Notes: generated by a model not told the origin, from the letters alone. 64,000 nucleotides of DNA from Gammaproteobacteria bacterium (GCA_028870845.1 JAGWOR010000002.1:1-64000); one strand, 5' to 3'; counted from the stretch's first letter, positions 7,150 through 17,279 are shown. Numbers and translations: made by a program.

Positions 7150-10044
7150 ATGAACAACTCTTACCAACAGCGGTATGTGACAACGCCGTTCTCCGGCAGC
7201 AATGCTGCATACGTTGAATTCCTGTACGAACAGTATATGGAAAATCCAGAATCGGTCCCCAAGGAGTGGGCGGATTATTTCCGCGAGTTGCAGGCAAGCA
7301 CGCCCGGACCAAAGGATACCCCCCGCAGCCCGGTGGAATTGGAGCTGGCAATCCGGGCCCATACCGGCCGTCTCAATCAGCGAGCATCTGCAATGCCGCT
7401 GCATCCCCTGGCCGCTGAGAAGCAGGCTGCCGTCATTAATTTGATCGAGGCGTATCGGGAGCGCGGACACTTGCGCGCCAGACTGGACCCGCTTGAGCTG
7501 TACGTGCCGCTGCCGGTTCCGGATCTGGACCTGGAGTTTCATGGACTGGGCAAGCCGGATATGGACACGGTATTCAGCACCGTGTCACTCAGCGGGCCGG
7601 ACCGGATGCCGCTGCGGGACATCTGGGCGATCTTGCAGGACAGCTACTGCCGGACACTGGGTTTCGAATTCATGCATATGAGCAACAGTGAAGAACGCCT
7701 GTGGATCATTCAGCGGATCGAATCGGCGCGCGCCAATGCCCGGCTTACACCCGACGAGAAACGCATGATCCTGGATTCGCTGATTGCCGCCGAAGGTATG
7801 GAGAAATACCTGCATACGCGCTATGTGGGACAAAAGCGCTTCTCCATTGAGGGCGGCGATGCGCTGATTGCCATGCTGCACGACCTCATCAAGTACGCCG
7901 CTGGCTTGCACGTGCAGGAAACCGTGATTGGCATGGCTCATCGTGGCAGGCTGAACGTGCTCATCAATATGCTGGGCAAGTCACCGCGTGAGATCTTTTC
8001 GGAATTCGAAGGCAGCTATGATCCGCAGCACGAAACCGGTTCCGGAGATGTGAAATACCATCTTGGGTTTGCCTCGGATTTAAAGACGGTCAATGGCAAT
8101 ATGCATGTGGCATTGGCGTTCAACCCGTCGCATCTGGAGATTGTGAATCCGGTGGTTGTGGGTTCAGTGCGGGCCCGCCAGGACCGGCGCGGGGATGCCA
8201 GCGGGGAAATCGTACTGCCGGTGCTGATTCACGGTGATGCGGCCTTGTCAGGGCAGGGCGTGGGCATGGAAACGCTGCAGCTTTCACAAACCCGGGGTTT
8301 CCACACCGGCGGCACCGTTCACATCGTGCTCAACAACCAGATCGGCTTTACCATCAGCAACCCGCACGATGCCAGATCCACGCCGTATTGCACGGATATC
8401 GCCAAGATGCTGGAAGCGCCGGTAATCCACGTGAACGGCGATGACCCGGAAGCCGCGATTTTTGCCACGCGCCTGGCTCTCGATTACCGCCAGAAATTTC
8501 ACAAGGATGTATTCATCGACCTGGTTTGCTACCGGCGTCACGGTCATAACGAAGCGGATGAACCTGCGGCTACTCAGCCGATCATGTACCGGAAAATCCG
8601 TGCACATCCCACTACCTTGGAATTGTATGTGCAAAATCTCCAGCAACAGAATCTGGCGGATAAGGCCGCGGTAGACGCCAAACTGATCCAGTATCGCGAT
8701 CAGCTGGATGCCGGCAAACCGGTTGCCCCGAGCATCGTGACCCACGTGCCGAACCAGTACACGGTTAACTGGTCGAGGTATCAACAGCGGCATTGGCACG
8801 AAGAGGTAAATACCCAGCTTGCGGATAATCAATGCCAGGAGCTGGCCGAGGCGATAAACCATGTGCCGGATAATGTTATCCTGCATCCCACCGTTGCTCG
8901 CATATATGATGCGCGTCGCAAGATGGCGGCAGGCACGTTGCCAATGGACTGGGGGTTCGCCGAGTTGCTGGCATATGCCAGCCTGGTGACCAGTGGCTAT
9001 CCGGTGCGCCTGACCGGGCAAGATACGGGCCGCGGTACTTTTTTCCACCGCCAGGCCGTACTGCATAATCAGAAAGATGGCAGCACCTACATCCCGCTTG
9101 AGCACATTGCCAAGGACCAAAAACCGTTCATGGTGGTGGATTCGCTGCTTTCCGAAGAAGGCGTCATGGGCTTCGAATATGGCTACAGCACCGCAGAGCC
9201 CGATGCGCTGGTGATCTGGGAGGCCCAGTATGGCGATTTCGCCAACGGCGCGCAGGTGGTTATTGATCAGTTCATTTCTGCAGGCGAGGCCAAATGGGGT
9301 CGTCTGTGCGGGCTCGTGCTGTTTCTCCCGCATGGTTACGAAGGCGCAGGTCCCGAGCATTCTTCCGCGCGGTTGGAGCGTTACTTGCAGTTGTGCGCAG
9401 AGCACAACATGCAGGTCTGCATACCATCCACCCCCGCGCAATTTTTCCATATGCTGCGTCGCCAAGTCATGCGACCATACCGCAAACCCCTGATTGTCAT
9501 GACACCCAAGAGTTTGTTGCGGCACAAACTCTCTGTATCGCAGTTGCGGGACCTTACACATGGACGTTTCCATGTGGTTATTCCTGAGATTGACGATCTC
9601 CAGACCGGGCGCATACGGCGTGTAGTGTTCTGCTCCGGCAAGGTCTATTACGATCTGCTGGAAGCCAGGCGTGCGGACAAAAGCATAGATGACATAGCGC
9701 TGGTGCGGCTTGAGCAGCTTTATCCATTTCCCCATGAGGAATATGCAGATATCATCCAGCGCTATTCACAGGCCCGCGATATCGTTTGGTGCCAGGAGGA
9801 ACCGCAGAATCAGGGCGCCTGGTATGAAATCCGGCATCGTTTACAGGACCCGCTCACGGCATTGCACACGCTGCGCTACGTTGGCCGTCCGGCATCCGCA
9901 TCTCCAGCGGCGGGTTACGCGCAGCTGCACAAGCAACAGCAGGCTGCGTTGATCAGTGCAGCGCTAAGCAAAGGCGCAGTGCCGATGCCGGCAGACGCGC
10001 CTAAAATGAAAGCCAAAGCCAAAGCCAGAGCTGAATCGGAGTAG
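7150..10044 (+). CDS. sucA: 2-oxoglutarate dehydrogenase E1 component
   Basis: This 964-residue protein is the thiamine-diphosphate-dependent decarboxylase of the 2-oxoglutarate dehydrogenase complex, which converts 2-oxoglutarate to succinyl-CoA in the TCA cycle. Its length is close to the usual ~930-940 residues. Seen features are the N-terminal FLYEQYMENPESVP segment, the thiamine-binding core with IGMAHRGRLNVL and HGDAALSGQGV, the NNQIGFT loop, and the C-terminal transketolase-like half with GQDTGRGTFFHRQAV. The C-terminal tail is rich in Lys and Ala. The start is ATG at 7150. sucB follows after 2 bases, so the two are translationally linked. 2OG is also the cosubstrate of the oxygenases next door, though this adjacency may be chance. 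Confidence 0.98.
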   Translation: MNNSYQQRYVTTPFSGSNAAYVEFLYEQYMENPESVPKEWADYFRELQASTPGPKDTPRSPVELELAIRAHTGRLNQRASAMPLHPLAAEKQAAVINLIEAYRERGHLRARLDPLELYVPLPVPDLDLEFHGLGKPDMDTVFSTVSLSGPDRMPLRDIWAILQDSYCRTLGFEFMHMSNSEERLWIIQRIESARANARLTPDEKRMILDSLIAAEGMEKYLHTRYVGQKRFSIEGGDALIAMLHDLIKYAAGLHVQETVIGMAHRGRLNVLINMLGKSPREIFSEFEGSYDPQHETGSGDVKYHLGFASDLKTVNGNMHVALAFNPSHLEIVNPVVVGSVRARQDRRGDASGEIVLPVLIHGDAALSGQGVGMETLQLSQTRGFHTGGTVHIVLNNQIGFTISNPHDARSTPYCTDIAKMLEAPVIHVNGDDPEAAIFATRLALDYRQKFHKDVFIDLVCYRRHGHNEADEPAATQPIMYRKIRAHPTTLELYVQNLQQQNLADKAAVDAKLIQYRDQLDAGKPVAPSIVTHVPNQYTVNWSRYQQRHWHEEVNTQLADNQCQELAEAINHVPDNVILHPTVARIYDARRKMAAGTLPMDWGFAELLAYASLVTSGYPVRLTGQDTGRGTFFHRQAVLHNQKDGSTYIPLEHIAKDQKPFMVVDSLLSEEGVMGFEYGYSTAEPDALVIWEAQYGDFANGAQVVIDQFISAGEAKWGRLCGLVLFLPHGYEGAGPEHSSARLERYLQLCAEHNMQVCIPSTPAQFFHMLRRQVMRPYRKPLIVMTPKSLLRHKLSVSQLRDLTHGRFHVVIPEIDDLQTGRIRRVVFCSGKVYYDLLEARRADKSIDDIALVRLEQLYPFPHEEYADIIQRYSQARDIVWCQEEPQNQGAWYEIRHRLQDPLTALHTLRYVGRPASASPAAGYAQLHKQQQAALISAALSKGAVPMPADAPKMKAKAKARAESE

Positions 10045-10046
10045 GC

Positions 10047-11306
10047 ATGAGCATAGAAATCAAGGTACCCCAGTTGCCTGAATCCATCCAGGACGCCACG
10101 CTGGTCGGCTGGCACAAGCAAGCGGGCGATGCGGTTAAGCGGGATGAAAACCTGGTGGATATCGAAACCGACAAAGTCGTGCTGGAATGTCCCGCGCCTG
10201 CCGACGGCGTGCTCAAGGAGATCCGGATTCAGGGTGGTGCGACAGTCACCGCCGGGCAGGTGATCGCCATTCTGGATACGGATGTAGCGGGCTCCGGCGC
10301 CAAGCCGGCCACTATGCCCGAGGCCCGGTCCGAGCAACTGCCGGGTCAGGAAAAGGCAAGCGCTGCTGCCAGGCCGATGCGCGATGAACTGCCGCTCAGT
10401 CCTTCAGTGCGCCGGCTCGTAGAGGAGCACAAGCTGGATCCCGAAATGATCAAAGGCAGTGGTCCGGACGGCCGCCTCACCAAAGGTGATGTGCTGGCCT
10501 ACGTCGAGCACGCCGGTACGAACGCTGGCACTGCCGGCGATACTCCGCATGCCCCGCAGGGCGGCGAACCGGCTGCCATACCAAAAATGCAGTCGCCTGC
10601 AGGCCAGCGCGAAGACCGCCGGGTGCCCATGACGCGCATGCGTGCGCGTATTGCCCAGCGTCTCAGTGAGTCACAGGCAAATACCGTGATGCTCACGTCC
10701 TTTAACGAAGTGGACATGAGTGAAGTGATGAACCTGCGGGCGCGTTTCAAGGAAAAATTCGAGAAACAGCAGGGCATCAAGCTCGGATTCATGTCCTTCT
10801 TTGTCAAGGCAGTGGTTCAGGCACTGAAAAATTATCCGGTTTTGAACGCTGCATGCGAAGCTAACGACATCATTTACCATGATTATTGGGACATCTGTGT
10901 GGCGGTTTCCACTCCCCGTGGCCTGGTAACGCCCGTATTGCGCGACGCGGACCAGATGGGTTTTGCCGAAATTGAAAAAACACTGGCTGATCTCGCGGTG
11001 CGAGCACGCGATGGCAAAATATCGCTGGAAGAACTGACTGGCGGCACCTTCACCATCACCAATGGCGGGGTATTCGGCTCGCTGTTTTCCACGCCAATCC
11101 TCAATCCACCCCAGAGCGGAATTCTTGGCATGCATGCCATCAAGGACCGCGCTGTAGTAGTAGACGGCAAAGTCGAGGCCCGTCCCATGATGTATATCGC
11201 AATTACCTACGATCATCGCATCGTCGATGGCCGTGAAGCTGTGTTGTTTCTGGTATCAATAAAGGAGCAACTTGAGGATCCAGCACGAATGCTGTTGCAA
11301 ATCTGA
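10047..11306 (+). CDS. sucB: Dihydrolipoyl succinyltransferase (E2 of 2-oxoglutarate dehydrogenase)
   Basis: This 419-residue E2 core transfers the succinyl group from lipoate to CoA. Residues 1-76 form the lipoyl domain, with the lipoylated Lys in DIETDKVVLE. A linker rich in Ala, Pro and Gln follows, then the peripheral subunit-binding domain (LSPSVRRLVEEHKLDPEMI, then GRLTKGDV). The catalytic domain from ~190 ends with YDHRIVDGREAV, holding the acyltransferase His and Asp. Length and domain order are standard. It lies 2 bases after sucA, and lpdA follows after 115 bases, so all three are probably one transcript. Confidence 0.98.
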   Translation: MSIEIKVPQLPESIQDATLVGWHKQAGDAVKRDENLVDIETDKVVLECPAPADGVLKEIRIQGGATVTAGQVIAILDTDVAGSGAKPATMPEARSEQLPGQEKASAAARPMRDELPLSPSVRRLVEEHKLDPEMIKGSGPDGRLTKGDVLAYVEHAGTNAGTAGDTPHAPQGGEPAAIPKMQSPAGQREDRRVPMTRMRARIAQRLSESQANTVMLTSFNEVDMSEVMNLRARFKEKFEKQQGIKLGFMSFFVKAVVQALKNYPVLNAACEANDIIYHDYWDICVAVSTPRGLVTPVLRDADQMGFAEIEKTLADLAVRARDGKISLEELTGGTFTITNGGVFGSLFSTPILNPPQSGILGMHAIKDRAVVVDGKVEARPMMYIAITYDHRIVDGREAVLFLVSIKEQLEDPARMLLQI

Positions 11307-11421
11307 TTGCCTGTGACTGCCCTGTGGCGTGAAGCTCCCGGAATCGCATCAAAACTGCTGACAGTTTCCTATGCCAGCCCTGCCGGAGGCGGCACCTGGA
11401 AATTAACCAAGGGAATCGAAC

Positions 11422-12855
11422 ATGAACGAATCATATGATGTTGTGGTTATCGGTGCCGGGCCTGCCGGCTATGTGTGTGCGATCCGTGCTGCGCAGAATG
11501 GCTTGAAAACCGCCTGCGTGGACAACTGGAAAAATCCGGATGGCAAACATGCCCTTGGTGGTACCTGTCTCAACGCCGGCTGCATACCTTCGAAAGCGCT
11601 GCTGGAATCCTCGGAAATGTTTCACAAGGCCAAGCATGAATTTGCTTCCCACGGAATCAAACTCGGTACTCCGCAGGTTGATGTGCAGGTAATGCAGGCC
11701 CGCAAATCCAGGATTGTCAGCAGCCTCACCGGAGGTATCGCAGCGCTGTTCAAATCCAATAATGTAACCGGCATCCAGGGGACTGCACGCTTGCTCAAGA
11801 ACGGCAGCGTCGAAGTATCCGACTCCGGTGACCCTAAAAAGAAGGACATCATCCAGGCCAGGCACATAGTGCTGGCTTCGGGGTCGGAACCTGTGGAGTT
11901 GAAGGTTGCGCCATTCGATGGCAAGGACATAGTGGATTCCTGGGGTGCCCTGGAATTCACGTCTGTGCCCAAGCGATTGGGAATCATCGGTGGTGGAGTG
12001 ATTGGCCTGGAACTCGGCAGTGTCTGGCATAGGCTCGGATCGGAAGTGGCCATCATCGAAGCCATGGAAAACTTCCTGTTCATGGCCGATCAGCAGATTG
12101 CGCAGGCCGCAGCCAGGGAATTCAAAAAGCAGGGACTGAACGTGCGCCTGGGGTCAAAAGTCACCGCTGCGATAAAGGGCAAGGACGGTGTGCGCGTACA
12201 ATATGAAGACAAGGATGGCAGGCATGACCTGACGGTGGACAAGTTGATCGTCTGCGTGGGACGCAAGCCCGCAACCGCCAATTTGCTGGAGGACGGATGC
12301 GGCGTAAAAACCGACTCCCGGGGCTTCATTCAGGTGGACGATGAATGCCGGACAGGTGTCAGGAATATCTGGGCAATCGGCGATTGTGTGCGCGGGCCCA
12401 TGCTGGCCCACAAGGGCTCGGAAGAAGGCGTGATGGTGGCAGACCTGATGGCTGGCAAAGTCGCGGAAATGAACTACGATGTTATTCCATCGATCATATA
12501 CACATGGCCTGAAATCGCTTGGGTAGGCAAGACCGAGGAGGAACTCAAAAAGCAGGCGATACGCTACAAGGCAGGCAGTTTTCCGTTTGCCGCCAATGGC
12601 CGTGCCAAAGCAATGGAAGCGCCCGCCGGCATGGTGAAGATACTGGCGCGTGCCGATACTGATGAAATACTCGGCGTGCACATCCTGGGGCCGATGGCCT
12701 CCGAGCTGATCGCCGAGGCGGTTGTCGCCATGGAATTCCGCGCCAGTGCCGAGGACATTCAGCGTACCATCCATGCACATCCGACCCTCTCGGAAGCCAT
12801 GCATGAGGCGTCGCTGGCGGCAGACAAACGCGCTATCCACGCCATAAACAGATGA
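11422..12855 (+). CDS. lpdA: Dihydrolipoyl dehydrogenase (E3)
   Basis: This 477-residue flavoprotein reoxidises the dihydrolipoyl arm of E2 and reduces NAD+. Seen are the FAD-binding GAGPAG (11-16), the redox-active disulfide in GGTCLNAGCIPSK (C49 and C54), the NAD-binding GGGVIGLELGSVW, the second FAD motif NIWAIGDCVRGPMLAHKGSEE and the C-terminal active-site base in IHAHPTLSEAMHEA. There is a ribosome binding site (AAGGGAA) before the ATG at 11422. It follows sucB and is closed by a hairpin terminator at 12885. Confidence 0.97.
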   Translation: MNESYDVVVIGAGPAGYVCAIRAAQNGLKTACVDNWKNPDGKHALGGTCLNAGCIPSKALLESSEMFHKAKHEFASHGIKLGTPQVDVQVMQARKSRIVSSLTGGIAALFKSNNVTGIQGTARLLKNGSVEVSDSGDPKKKDIIQARHIVLASGSEPVELKVAPFDGKDIVDSWGALEFTSVPKRLGIIGGGVIGLELGSVWHRLGSEVAIIEAMENFLFMADQQIAQAAAREFKKQGLNVRLGSKVTAAIKGKDGVRVQYEDKDGRHDLTVDKLIVCVGRKPATANLLEDGCGVKTDSRGFIQVDDECRTGVRNIWAIGDCVRGPMLAHKGSEEGVMVADLMAGKVAEMNYDVIPSIIYTWPEIAWVGKTEEELKKQAIRYKAGSFPFAANGRAKAMEAPAGMVKILARADTDEILGVHILGPMASELIAEAVVAMEFRASAEDIQRTIHAHPTLSEAMHEASLAADKRAIHAINR

Positions 12856-12884
12856 GCATAGATAGCGTATATTCCTTAATCCAT

Positions 12885-12912
12885 GGAGGGCGCTGAATGC
12901 GCCTTCTTTTTT
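12885..12912 (+). terminator. Rho-independent terminator after lpdA
   Basis: A 9-base-pair stem (12885-12893 with 12899-12907, including two G-T pairs) with a 5-base loop runs into a run of T at 12907-12912. It lies 29 bases after the lpdA stop and ends the sucAB-lpdA transcript. Confidence 0.8.
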
Positions 12913-12951
12913 ATACGCCAGGCATTCCGTGCAGCAAGAGGAGTGTGCATC

Positions 12952-14019
12952 ATGCATAAATATTACAGCGGCCTACTGTGCGCATTGCTGCTTTTGCCGG
13001 CAGCGGGCAGGTGTGCAGTGCCTCCGCATGCGGTGGTATTCATCTATCATCGCTTTGGAGACGACCGCTACCCTTCAACCAACATCAGACTGGACCAGTT
13101 TGAAGCGCAGCTGAACTGGCTTGCACAGAATCACTATCAAGTATGGCCATTGCCTAAAATCGTTAGATACCTGCAGGAAAACAAGCCCATGCCGGACCAC
13201 GTAGTGGCCATCACCATCGATGATGCGTTTCAATCTGCCTACGTGAATGCATATCCGCGGCTTAAGGCGCGTGGCTGGCCTTTCACCGTGTTTGTCAGCA
13301 CCTCCGCGGTGGATGAACACCTGCCCGATTTCATGAGTTGGGATGAACTCCGCGAGATGGCCAAGCACGGCGCCAACTTCGGGGATCACACGGTGGATCA
13401 CGCGCACCTGCCGTTCAGGTATAAGGGCGAGACCGATATGATATGGGCTGACCGGGTGCGCAAGGATATCCTCCAGGCCCAGGCGCGCATCCAGGCTGAA
13501 CTCGGCCCGGACACCAATGAATCCCCCAAGTTGTTTGCCTACCCGTATGGTGAGTACGACAAGGATCTTGCTGAATTGGTCAACGGGCTGGGTTTCGTTG
13601 CCTTCGGGCAGGAAGCGGGCGCACTGGATGAACCGCTGGATCCGCGGGCTTTACCGCGCTATCCCATCGAAGAACATTATGGCGACCTGCCGAGTTTTAT
13701 CTTGAAGGCGCAAAGCCTGCCGATGCCCATCATAAGCCTCAAACCATGGAATCCATTGGTCACTATGAATAATCCGCCAAGCCTTGCCGTGACCCTGAAA
13801 CCGGGCGTGATCCCGGCGGATGCCCTGCATTGTTACCTGAATGGCCCGCCCATGACGGTGCATTGGCTGAATACATCCAAAACACAGTTCAGTCTGCAGG
13901 CTGGCCAGCCTGTGGGAGTAGGGCGCAGCCGTTACAATTGCACCGCACTCGTAGGCGGGCGCTATTACTGGTATAGCCATATGTGGCTGCTGCCGCCCGC
14001 GCCGCCAGCAAAGTCATGA
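12952..14019 (+). CDS. Exported polysaccharide deacetylase (NodB domain)
   Basis: The protein has 355 residues from ATG 12952, chosen for the AAGAGGAG ribosome binding site and because it begins directly with a signal peptide (hydrophobic LLCALLLLPAAG, residues ~8-19). The mature part is a NodB-type carbohydrate esterase 4 domain: AITIDDAF holds the catalytic and metal-binding D90 and D91, and FGDHTVDHAHL provides metal ligands H146 and H150. LFAYPYGEYD follows. Such enzymes remove acetyl groups from peptidoglycan or other polysaccharides in the periplasm. Residues ~265-355 form a beta-rich C-terminal part without a clear family. The gene follows the lpdA terminator. Confidence 0.88.
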   Translation: MHKYYSGLLCALLLLPAAGRCAVPPHAVVFIYHRFGDDRYPSTNIRLDQFEAQLNWLAQNHYQVWPLPKIVRYLQENKPMPDHVVAITIDDAFQSAYVNAYPRLKARGWPFTVFVSTSAVDEHLPDFMSWDELREMAKHGANFGDHTVDHAHLPFRYKGETDMIWADRVRKDILQAQARIQAELGPDTNESPKLFAYPYGEYDKDLAELVNGLGFVAFGQEAGALDEPLDPRALPRYPIEEHYGDLPSFILKAQSLPMPIISLKPWNPLVTMNNPPSLAVTLKPGVIPADALHCYLNGPPMTVHWLNTSKTQFSLQAGQPVGVGRSRYNCTALVGGRYYWYSHMWLLPPAPPAKS

Positions 14020-14103
14020 ACCACTGATCAATTTTCGGGTACTGACCGCTACGCGGTATTCTGGACGTCTAATTACCGGATGGCTGTTTATTAATAAAGC
14101 GGT

Positions 14104-15012
14104 TTAATCACCGGTGTTGGAAAGCGACAAGTTTGCCAGTTTGCTCAACTCGTTGCTGCGGATCATGGCGCGGATATTCTCGATGTATGCATCGCCGGTG
14201 ATCGAATAGCGGTTAAGGGCGCCGGCAAGCTTGAGGGCATCCAGAGGTTTACCACTGGCGCGCATCTGCGCCCGCAGATTGCGGAAATCCACGTAGGCGA
14301 AGCCGACATTGATATTGTTCAGATAGGCACGCACCGAAGTTTGGATATCCGGATAGACGCGCACCAGGTGATTGGCGTCGTCCCCGCGGTTTACCGGCAC
14401 GCTGCCCTGGTCGGTATCCCAGGTCCAGATGCCGAACAGATTGTTGCCTTCGAGGGCAAAGCGTGATGTGCCCCAGCCGCTTTCCTGGGCGGCCTGCGCC
14501 AGCACCAGGGCCACCGGCACCGTATCCACGCGATTAAGCAGGGTTTCACGCACTTTCGGGTCGTTTAAGTCGCCATCCACATGGTATTGGGCGGCGATGG
14601 CCAGGATTTCCTGGCCGGCATCAGATTGGGAATCGATGGCGCCGCGGCCGAATTGCTGCAATATGAATTCGCGCTGACGCCAGATGCGTAAATTCTCGGC
14701 AAGGACGATGGGCAGAAGCGCGCGAAAAAACACGGTCTTCTTCTGCTGCTTATCCAGGGTGTCGAGGCCGTAGGGTAGCGAGGTGATGGCGTATGGCGGC
14801 ACGCTATCCTGGGGAGGCCAGGAATAGTCCTGGCTTAAAAAAATATTTTCCAAGGCCGTGGCGGATGGCGGCTTTATGGGTATCAGGTCAACCTTATCGA
14901 TGAGGACAACCGGATCCCCGGGCGCGTGCCGCTGATGCCATACGATGAGGCCCGCCACCAGGAAGGGCACGGTGGAGAGCAGCATATACACCACAAACCG
15001 TGCGATGCGCAC
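14104..15012 (-). CDS. Bax-like glucosaminidase, membrane-anchored
   Basis: This 302-residue protein starts at GTG 15012; the frame has no ATG further upstream before a stop. One N-terminal membrane anchor (FVVYMLLSTVPFLVAGLIVW, residues ~6-25) is followed by a periplasmic part. Residues ~160-290 match the glucosaminidase fold of the E. coli Bax family: ALVLAQAAQESGWGTSRF holds the catalytic Glu, followed by GNNLFGIWTW and a C-terminal LKLAGALNRYSITGDAYI. It probably cleaves peptidoglycan glycan strands. It converges on the polysaccharide deacetylase gene, which may share that substrate (inference). Confidence 0.85.
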   Translation of the reverse strand: MRIARFVVYMLLSTVPFLVAGLIVWHQRHAPGDPVVLIDKVDLIPIKPPSATALENIFLSQDYSWPPQDSVPPYAITSLPYGLDTLDKQQKKTVFFRALLPIVLAENLRIWRQREFILQQFGRGAIDSQSDAGQEILAIAAQYHVDGDLNDPKVRETLLNRVDTVPVALVLAQAAQESGWGTSRFALEGNNLFGIWTWDTDQGSVPVNRGDDANHLVRVYPDIQTSVRAYLNNINVGFAYVDFRNLRAQMRASGKPLDALKLAGALNRYSITGDAYIENIRAMIRSNELSKLANLSLSNTGD

Positions 15013-15423
15013 GGCCAGCTTGGACTGGGATGGATTGGCGCGCTGCGCTCGGATATGCGGTTCCTCGTGTAATTAAGCGTCACTGAACTAGTATAGGTTA
15101 CACAGCCGCCGGTTCCCTACCGCCCATGCCTGCTGGTGTCGGCCGCGGGCCATAGGCTGGCTTGAAAGATCAAAGTACGCGGCACAATGCACGCTATGGC
15201 GGCATAGTATCCAGACCAAAGTGAGCATCAGCCGGTGAATTTCTGGCCTGTGCTCCGGCTTTCCTGAGTATTCGAACTAAGGTTTGTAAATGACTTGCTA
15301 GGTGAATTCTTGTGAGGGCGGGTACCGGCTCTACAGTGCATGAAAATACTGCAGTATTCGTGTTTTTAACGCTATCATATACGGCAGTTCTACCAGTTTA
15401 TGCACCATTCCAGGAGCTCTTCC
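15013..15423. other. Intergenic region between divergent bax-like and yfaZ-like genes, with a perfect 14-bp palindrome
   Basis: This 411-base stretch has no supportable gene. It contains the perfect palindrome AATACTGCAGTATT at 15345-15358, 66 bases before the yfaZ-like start, followed by an AT-rich part with a possible -10 (TATCAT near 15372). The palindrome could be an operator for a dimeric regulator. A ribosome binding site (AGGAG) lies at about 15409-15413. Confidence 0.45.
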
Positions 15424-15987
15424 ATGATTATACGCAGCGCAGGCCTGTTCCTAGCTTTGGCCGCCACGGCATTTGCCGTACAGGCGAATAACCTGGATAT
15501 TAACCTCGGCAGTAACGCCGCAGCCGTTAATTTTTCCACCAATCTGACCAGCACCGGTTTGGAGGCTGATGCAGGTTATCTGCATCATACCAGTCAGGTG
15601 GATATCGGTAATGTCGGCTTGCAAGTGGTGGGTGATTCGAATCCCGCGGGCTCGCCGTTCATTTTCGCGGTCGGGGGCAAGGTTTTTTTCATAAGCCCCA
15701 AGCAGAACTATGGCAATGGTACAGTGCTTGGACTTGGCGGCCACTTTAATTACACCTGGCCAACTTACAACCGCTTCATAATCGGCGGCGAGCTTTATTA
15801 CGCGCCTAGTATTGTGTCATTCAATAATGCCGACCGTTATCTGGAATTTGGTGTGAATGCCGGATATGAAATTCTCCACAACGCGGAACTGTACGTGGGC
15901 TACCGGCATATTTCAGCGGCGTTCACCCATACCGGAACCTTGACTCTGGACAGCACATTCATGGTCGGATTCAACCTATCATTCTGA
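15424..15987 (+). CDS. YfaZ-family outer membrane protein
   Basis: The protein has 187 residues from ATG 15424, chosen for the AGGAG box upstream and because the signal peptide then starts at once ([14 protein letters not shown], cleavage after QAN-like site near residue 22). The mature part alternates polar and hydrophobic residues and ends with Phe (FMVGFNLSF), typical of a small outer membrane beta-barrel. [12 protein letters not shown] followed by [13 protein letters not shown] matches the YfaZ family (PF07437), whose function is not settled. It sits alone upstream of yebC with 22 bases between them. Confidence 0.78.
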   Translation: MIIRSAGLFLALAATAFAVQANNLDINLGSNAAAVNFSTNLTSTGLEADAGYLHHTSQVDIGNVGLQVVGDSNPAGSPFIFAVGGKVFFISPKQNYGNGTVLGLGGHFNYTWPTYNRFIIGGELYYAPSIVSFNNADRYLEFGVNAGYEILHNAELYVGYRHISAAFTHTGTLTLDSTFMVGFNLSF

Positions 15988-16009
15988 TTTATTTGGTACG
16001 GGTGTATGC

Positions 16010-16750
16010 ATGGCGGGTCACAGCAAGTGGGCGAACATACAGCATCGCAAAAACAGCCAGGATGCCAAGCGCGGCAAACTGTTCACGCGACTGATTCGTG
16101 AAATTACCAGCACAGCCCGCCAGGGCGACGCTGATCCGAATACCAATCCACGTTTACGGCTGGCGGTGGACAGGGCCCTGGCCGCCAACATGACCCGCGA
16201 TACCATCGAACGTGCCATCAAGCGCGGTTCTGGCGAATTACAGGGCGCAGCCCTGGAAGAAATTCGCTATGAGGGGTATGGGCCCGGCGGCGTTGCCATC
16301 ATCGTCGATTGTCTGTCAGATAACCGTACCCGCACCGTTGGGGAAGTACGCCACGCCTTTACAAAACATCATGGCAATCTGGGGGCGGACGGCTCGGTCA
16401 GTTATCTTTTCAACGAATGCGGAGTCCTGGTTTTCAGTCCGGATACAGGCGAAGACAAGGTCATGGAAGCAGCGCTGAATGCCGGCGCGGAAGATGTGAT
16501 AGACGGCGATCAGGGAATTGAGGTTTTGACCGACCCGGCGGCATTTCATGCCGTCAAGGAAGCCATGGAAAATGCAGGATTGAAACCACTTTCCTCTGAG
16601 ATCACCATGCGTGCGGCGATATCCGTGCCGCTGGAACCGGCCCAAGCCCAGAATGTACTGGAGCTGCTGGAGGCACTGGAAAACCTGGATGATGTCCAGA
16701 CGGTGTATTCGAACGCCGAATTCCCGGATGAAATGCTGCAGGCTTCATGA
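16010..16750 (+). CDS. yebC: YebC/PmpR family protein (TACO1 family)
   Basis: This 246-residue protein opens with the family hallmark [14 protein letters not shown], followed by [15 protein letters not shown]. The length is typical (~245). Family members are cytoplasmic and have been described as DNA-binding regulators and as factors that help translation through hard-to-translate sequences. The central [18 protein letters not shown]-like stretch is conserved. It is followed by ruvC after 13 bases, the classical yebC-ruvCAB arrangement, so it is likely cotranscribed with the Holliday junction genes. Confidence 0.96.
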   Translation: MAGHSKWANIQHRKNSQDAKRGKLFTRLIREITSTARQGDADPNTNPRLRLAVDRALAANMTRDTIERAIKRGSGELQGAALEEIRYEGYGPGGVAIIVDCLSDNRTRTVGEVRHAFTKHHGNLGADGSVSYLFNECGVLVFSPDTGEDKVMEAALNAGAEDVIDGDQGIEVLTDPAAFHAVKEAMENAGLKPLSSEITMRAAISVPLEPAQAQNVLELLEALENLDDVQTVYSNAEFPDEMLQAS

Positions 16751-16763
16751 CCTCAGGTACTGA

Positions 16764-17279
16764 GTGATCCACAACATCAGAATTCTAGGCATAGACCCGG
16801 GCTCCCTGTATACGGGCTACGGGATCATTGACAGCCAGGGCGACAACCTGAAACATGTGGCCAGCGGGTGCATACGTACAAACGGCGGTGAGTTCACCAG
16901 ACGGCTACAAGAGATATTTTACGGGGTTGGAGCATTATTGGATGAATTCCGGCCCCAGGAGCTGGTGGTGGAAAAAGCCTTTGTACACAAAAATGCCGAT
17001 AGCGCCCTCAAGCTCGGCCAGGCACGCGCCGCTGCCATTTGCGCAAGCTTGCCCCAAGCGCTGCCGGTGCATGAGTACACGCCGCGTGAAATCAAGCAGG
17101 CGCTTACCGGCCGGGGTGGCGCCAGCAAAATCCAGGTCCAGCATATGGTGAAGAGCCTGCTCAGGCTGCAGGGCGTCATGCAAGCGGACAGCGCGGATGC
17201 TTTGGCGGCCGCCATTTGCCATGCCCATAGCCGCGGTATGCGCCTGCGGCTGGCGGCCGGCCAGGGCGGTCAGCAATGA
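16764..17279 (+). CDS. ruvC: Holliday junction resolvase RuvC
   Basis: This 171-residue endonuclease cuts four-way DNA junctions in recombination. The catalytic acidic residues are visible in ILGIDPGS (first Asp), LVVEKAFV (Glu) and QADSADALAAAICH (the two C-terminal Asp). The start is GTG at 16764; there is no ATG close by. It overlaps ruvA by 4 bases (ATGA), so the two are translationally coupled. Confidence 0.96.
   Translation: MIHNIRILGIDPGSLYTGYGIIDSQGDNLKHVASGCIRTNGGEFTRRLQEIFYGVGALLDEFRPQELVVEKAFVHKNADSALKLGQARAAAICASLPQALPVHEYTPREIKQALTGRGGASKIQVQHMVKSLLRLQGVMQADSADALAAAICHAHSRGMRLRLAAGQGGQQ

Noticed and set aside
8284-9735. A 483-codon open frame on the reverse strand inside sucA
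   Set aside because: It lies fully antisense to a clear, complete 2-oxoglutarate dehydrogenase gene. It has no ribosome binding site or recognisable protein, and its length is explained by codon bias of sucA.
10671-11216. Antisense open frames in sucB
   Set aside because: They are opposite to catalytic-domain codons and lack any protein signature.
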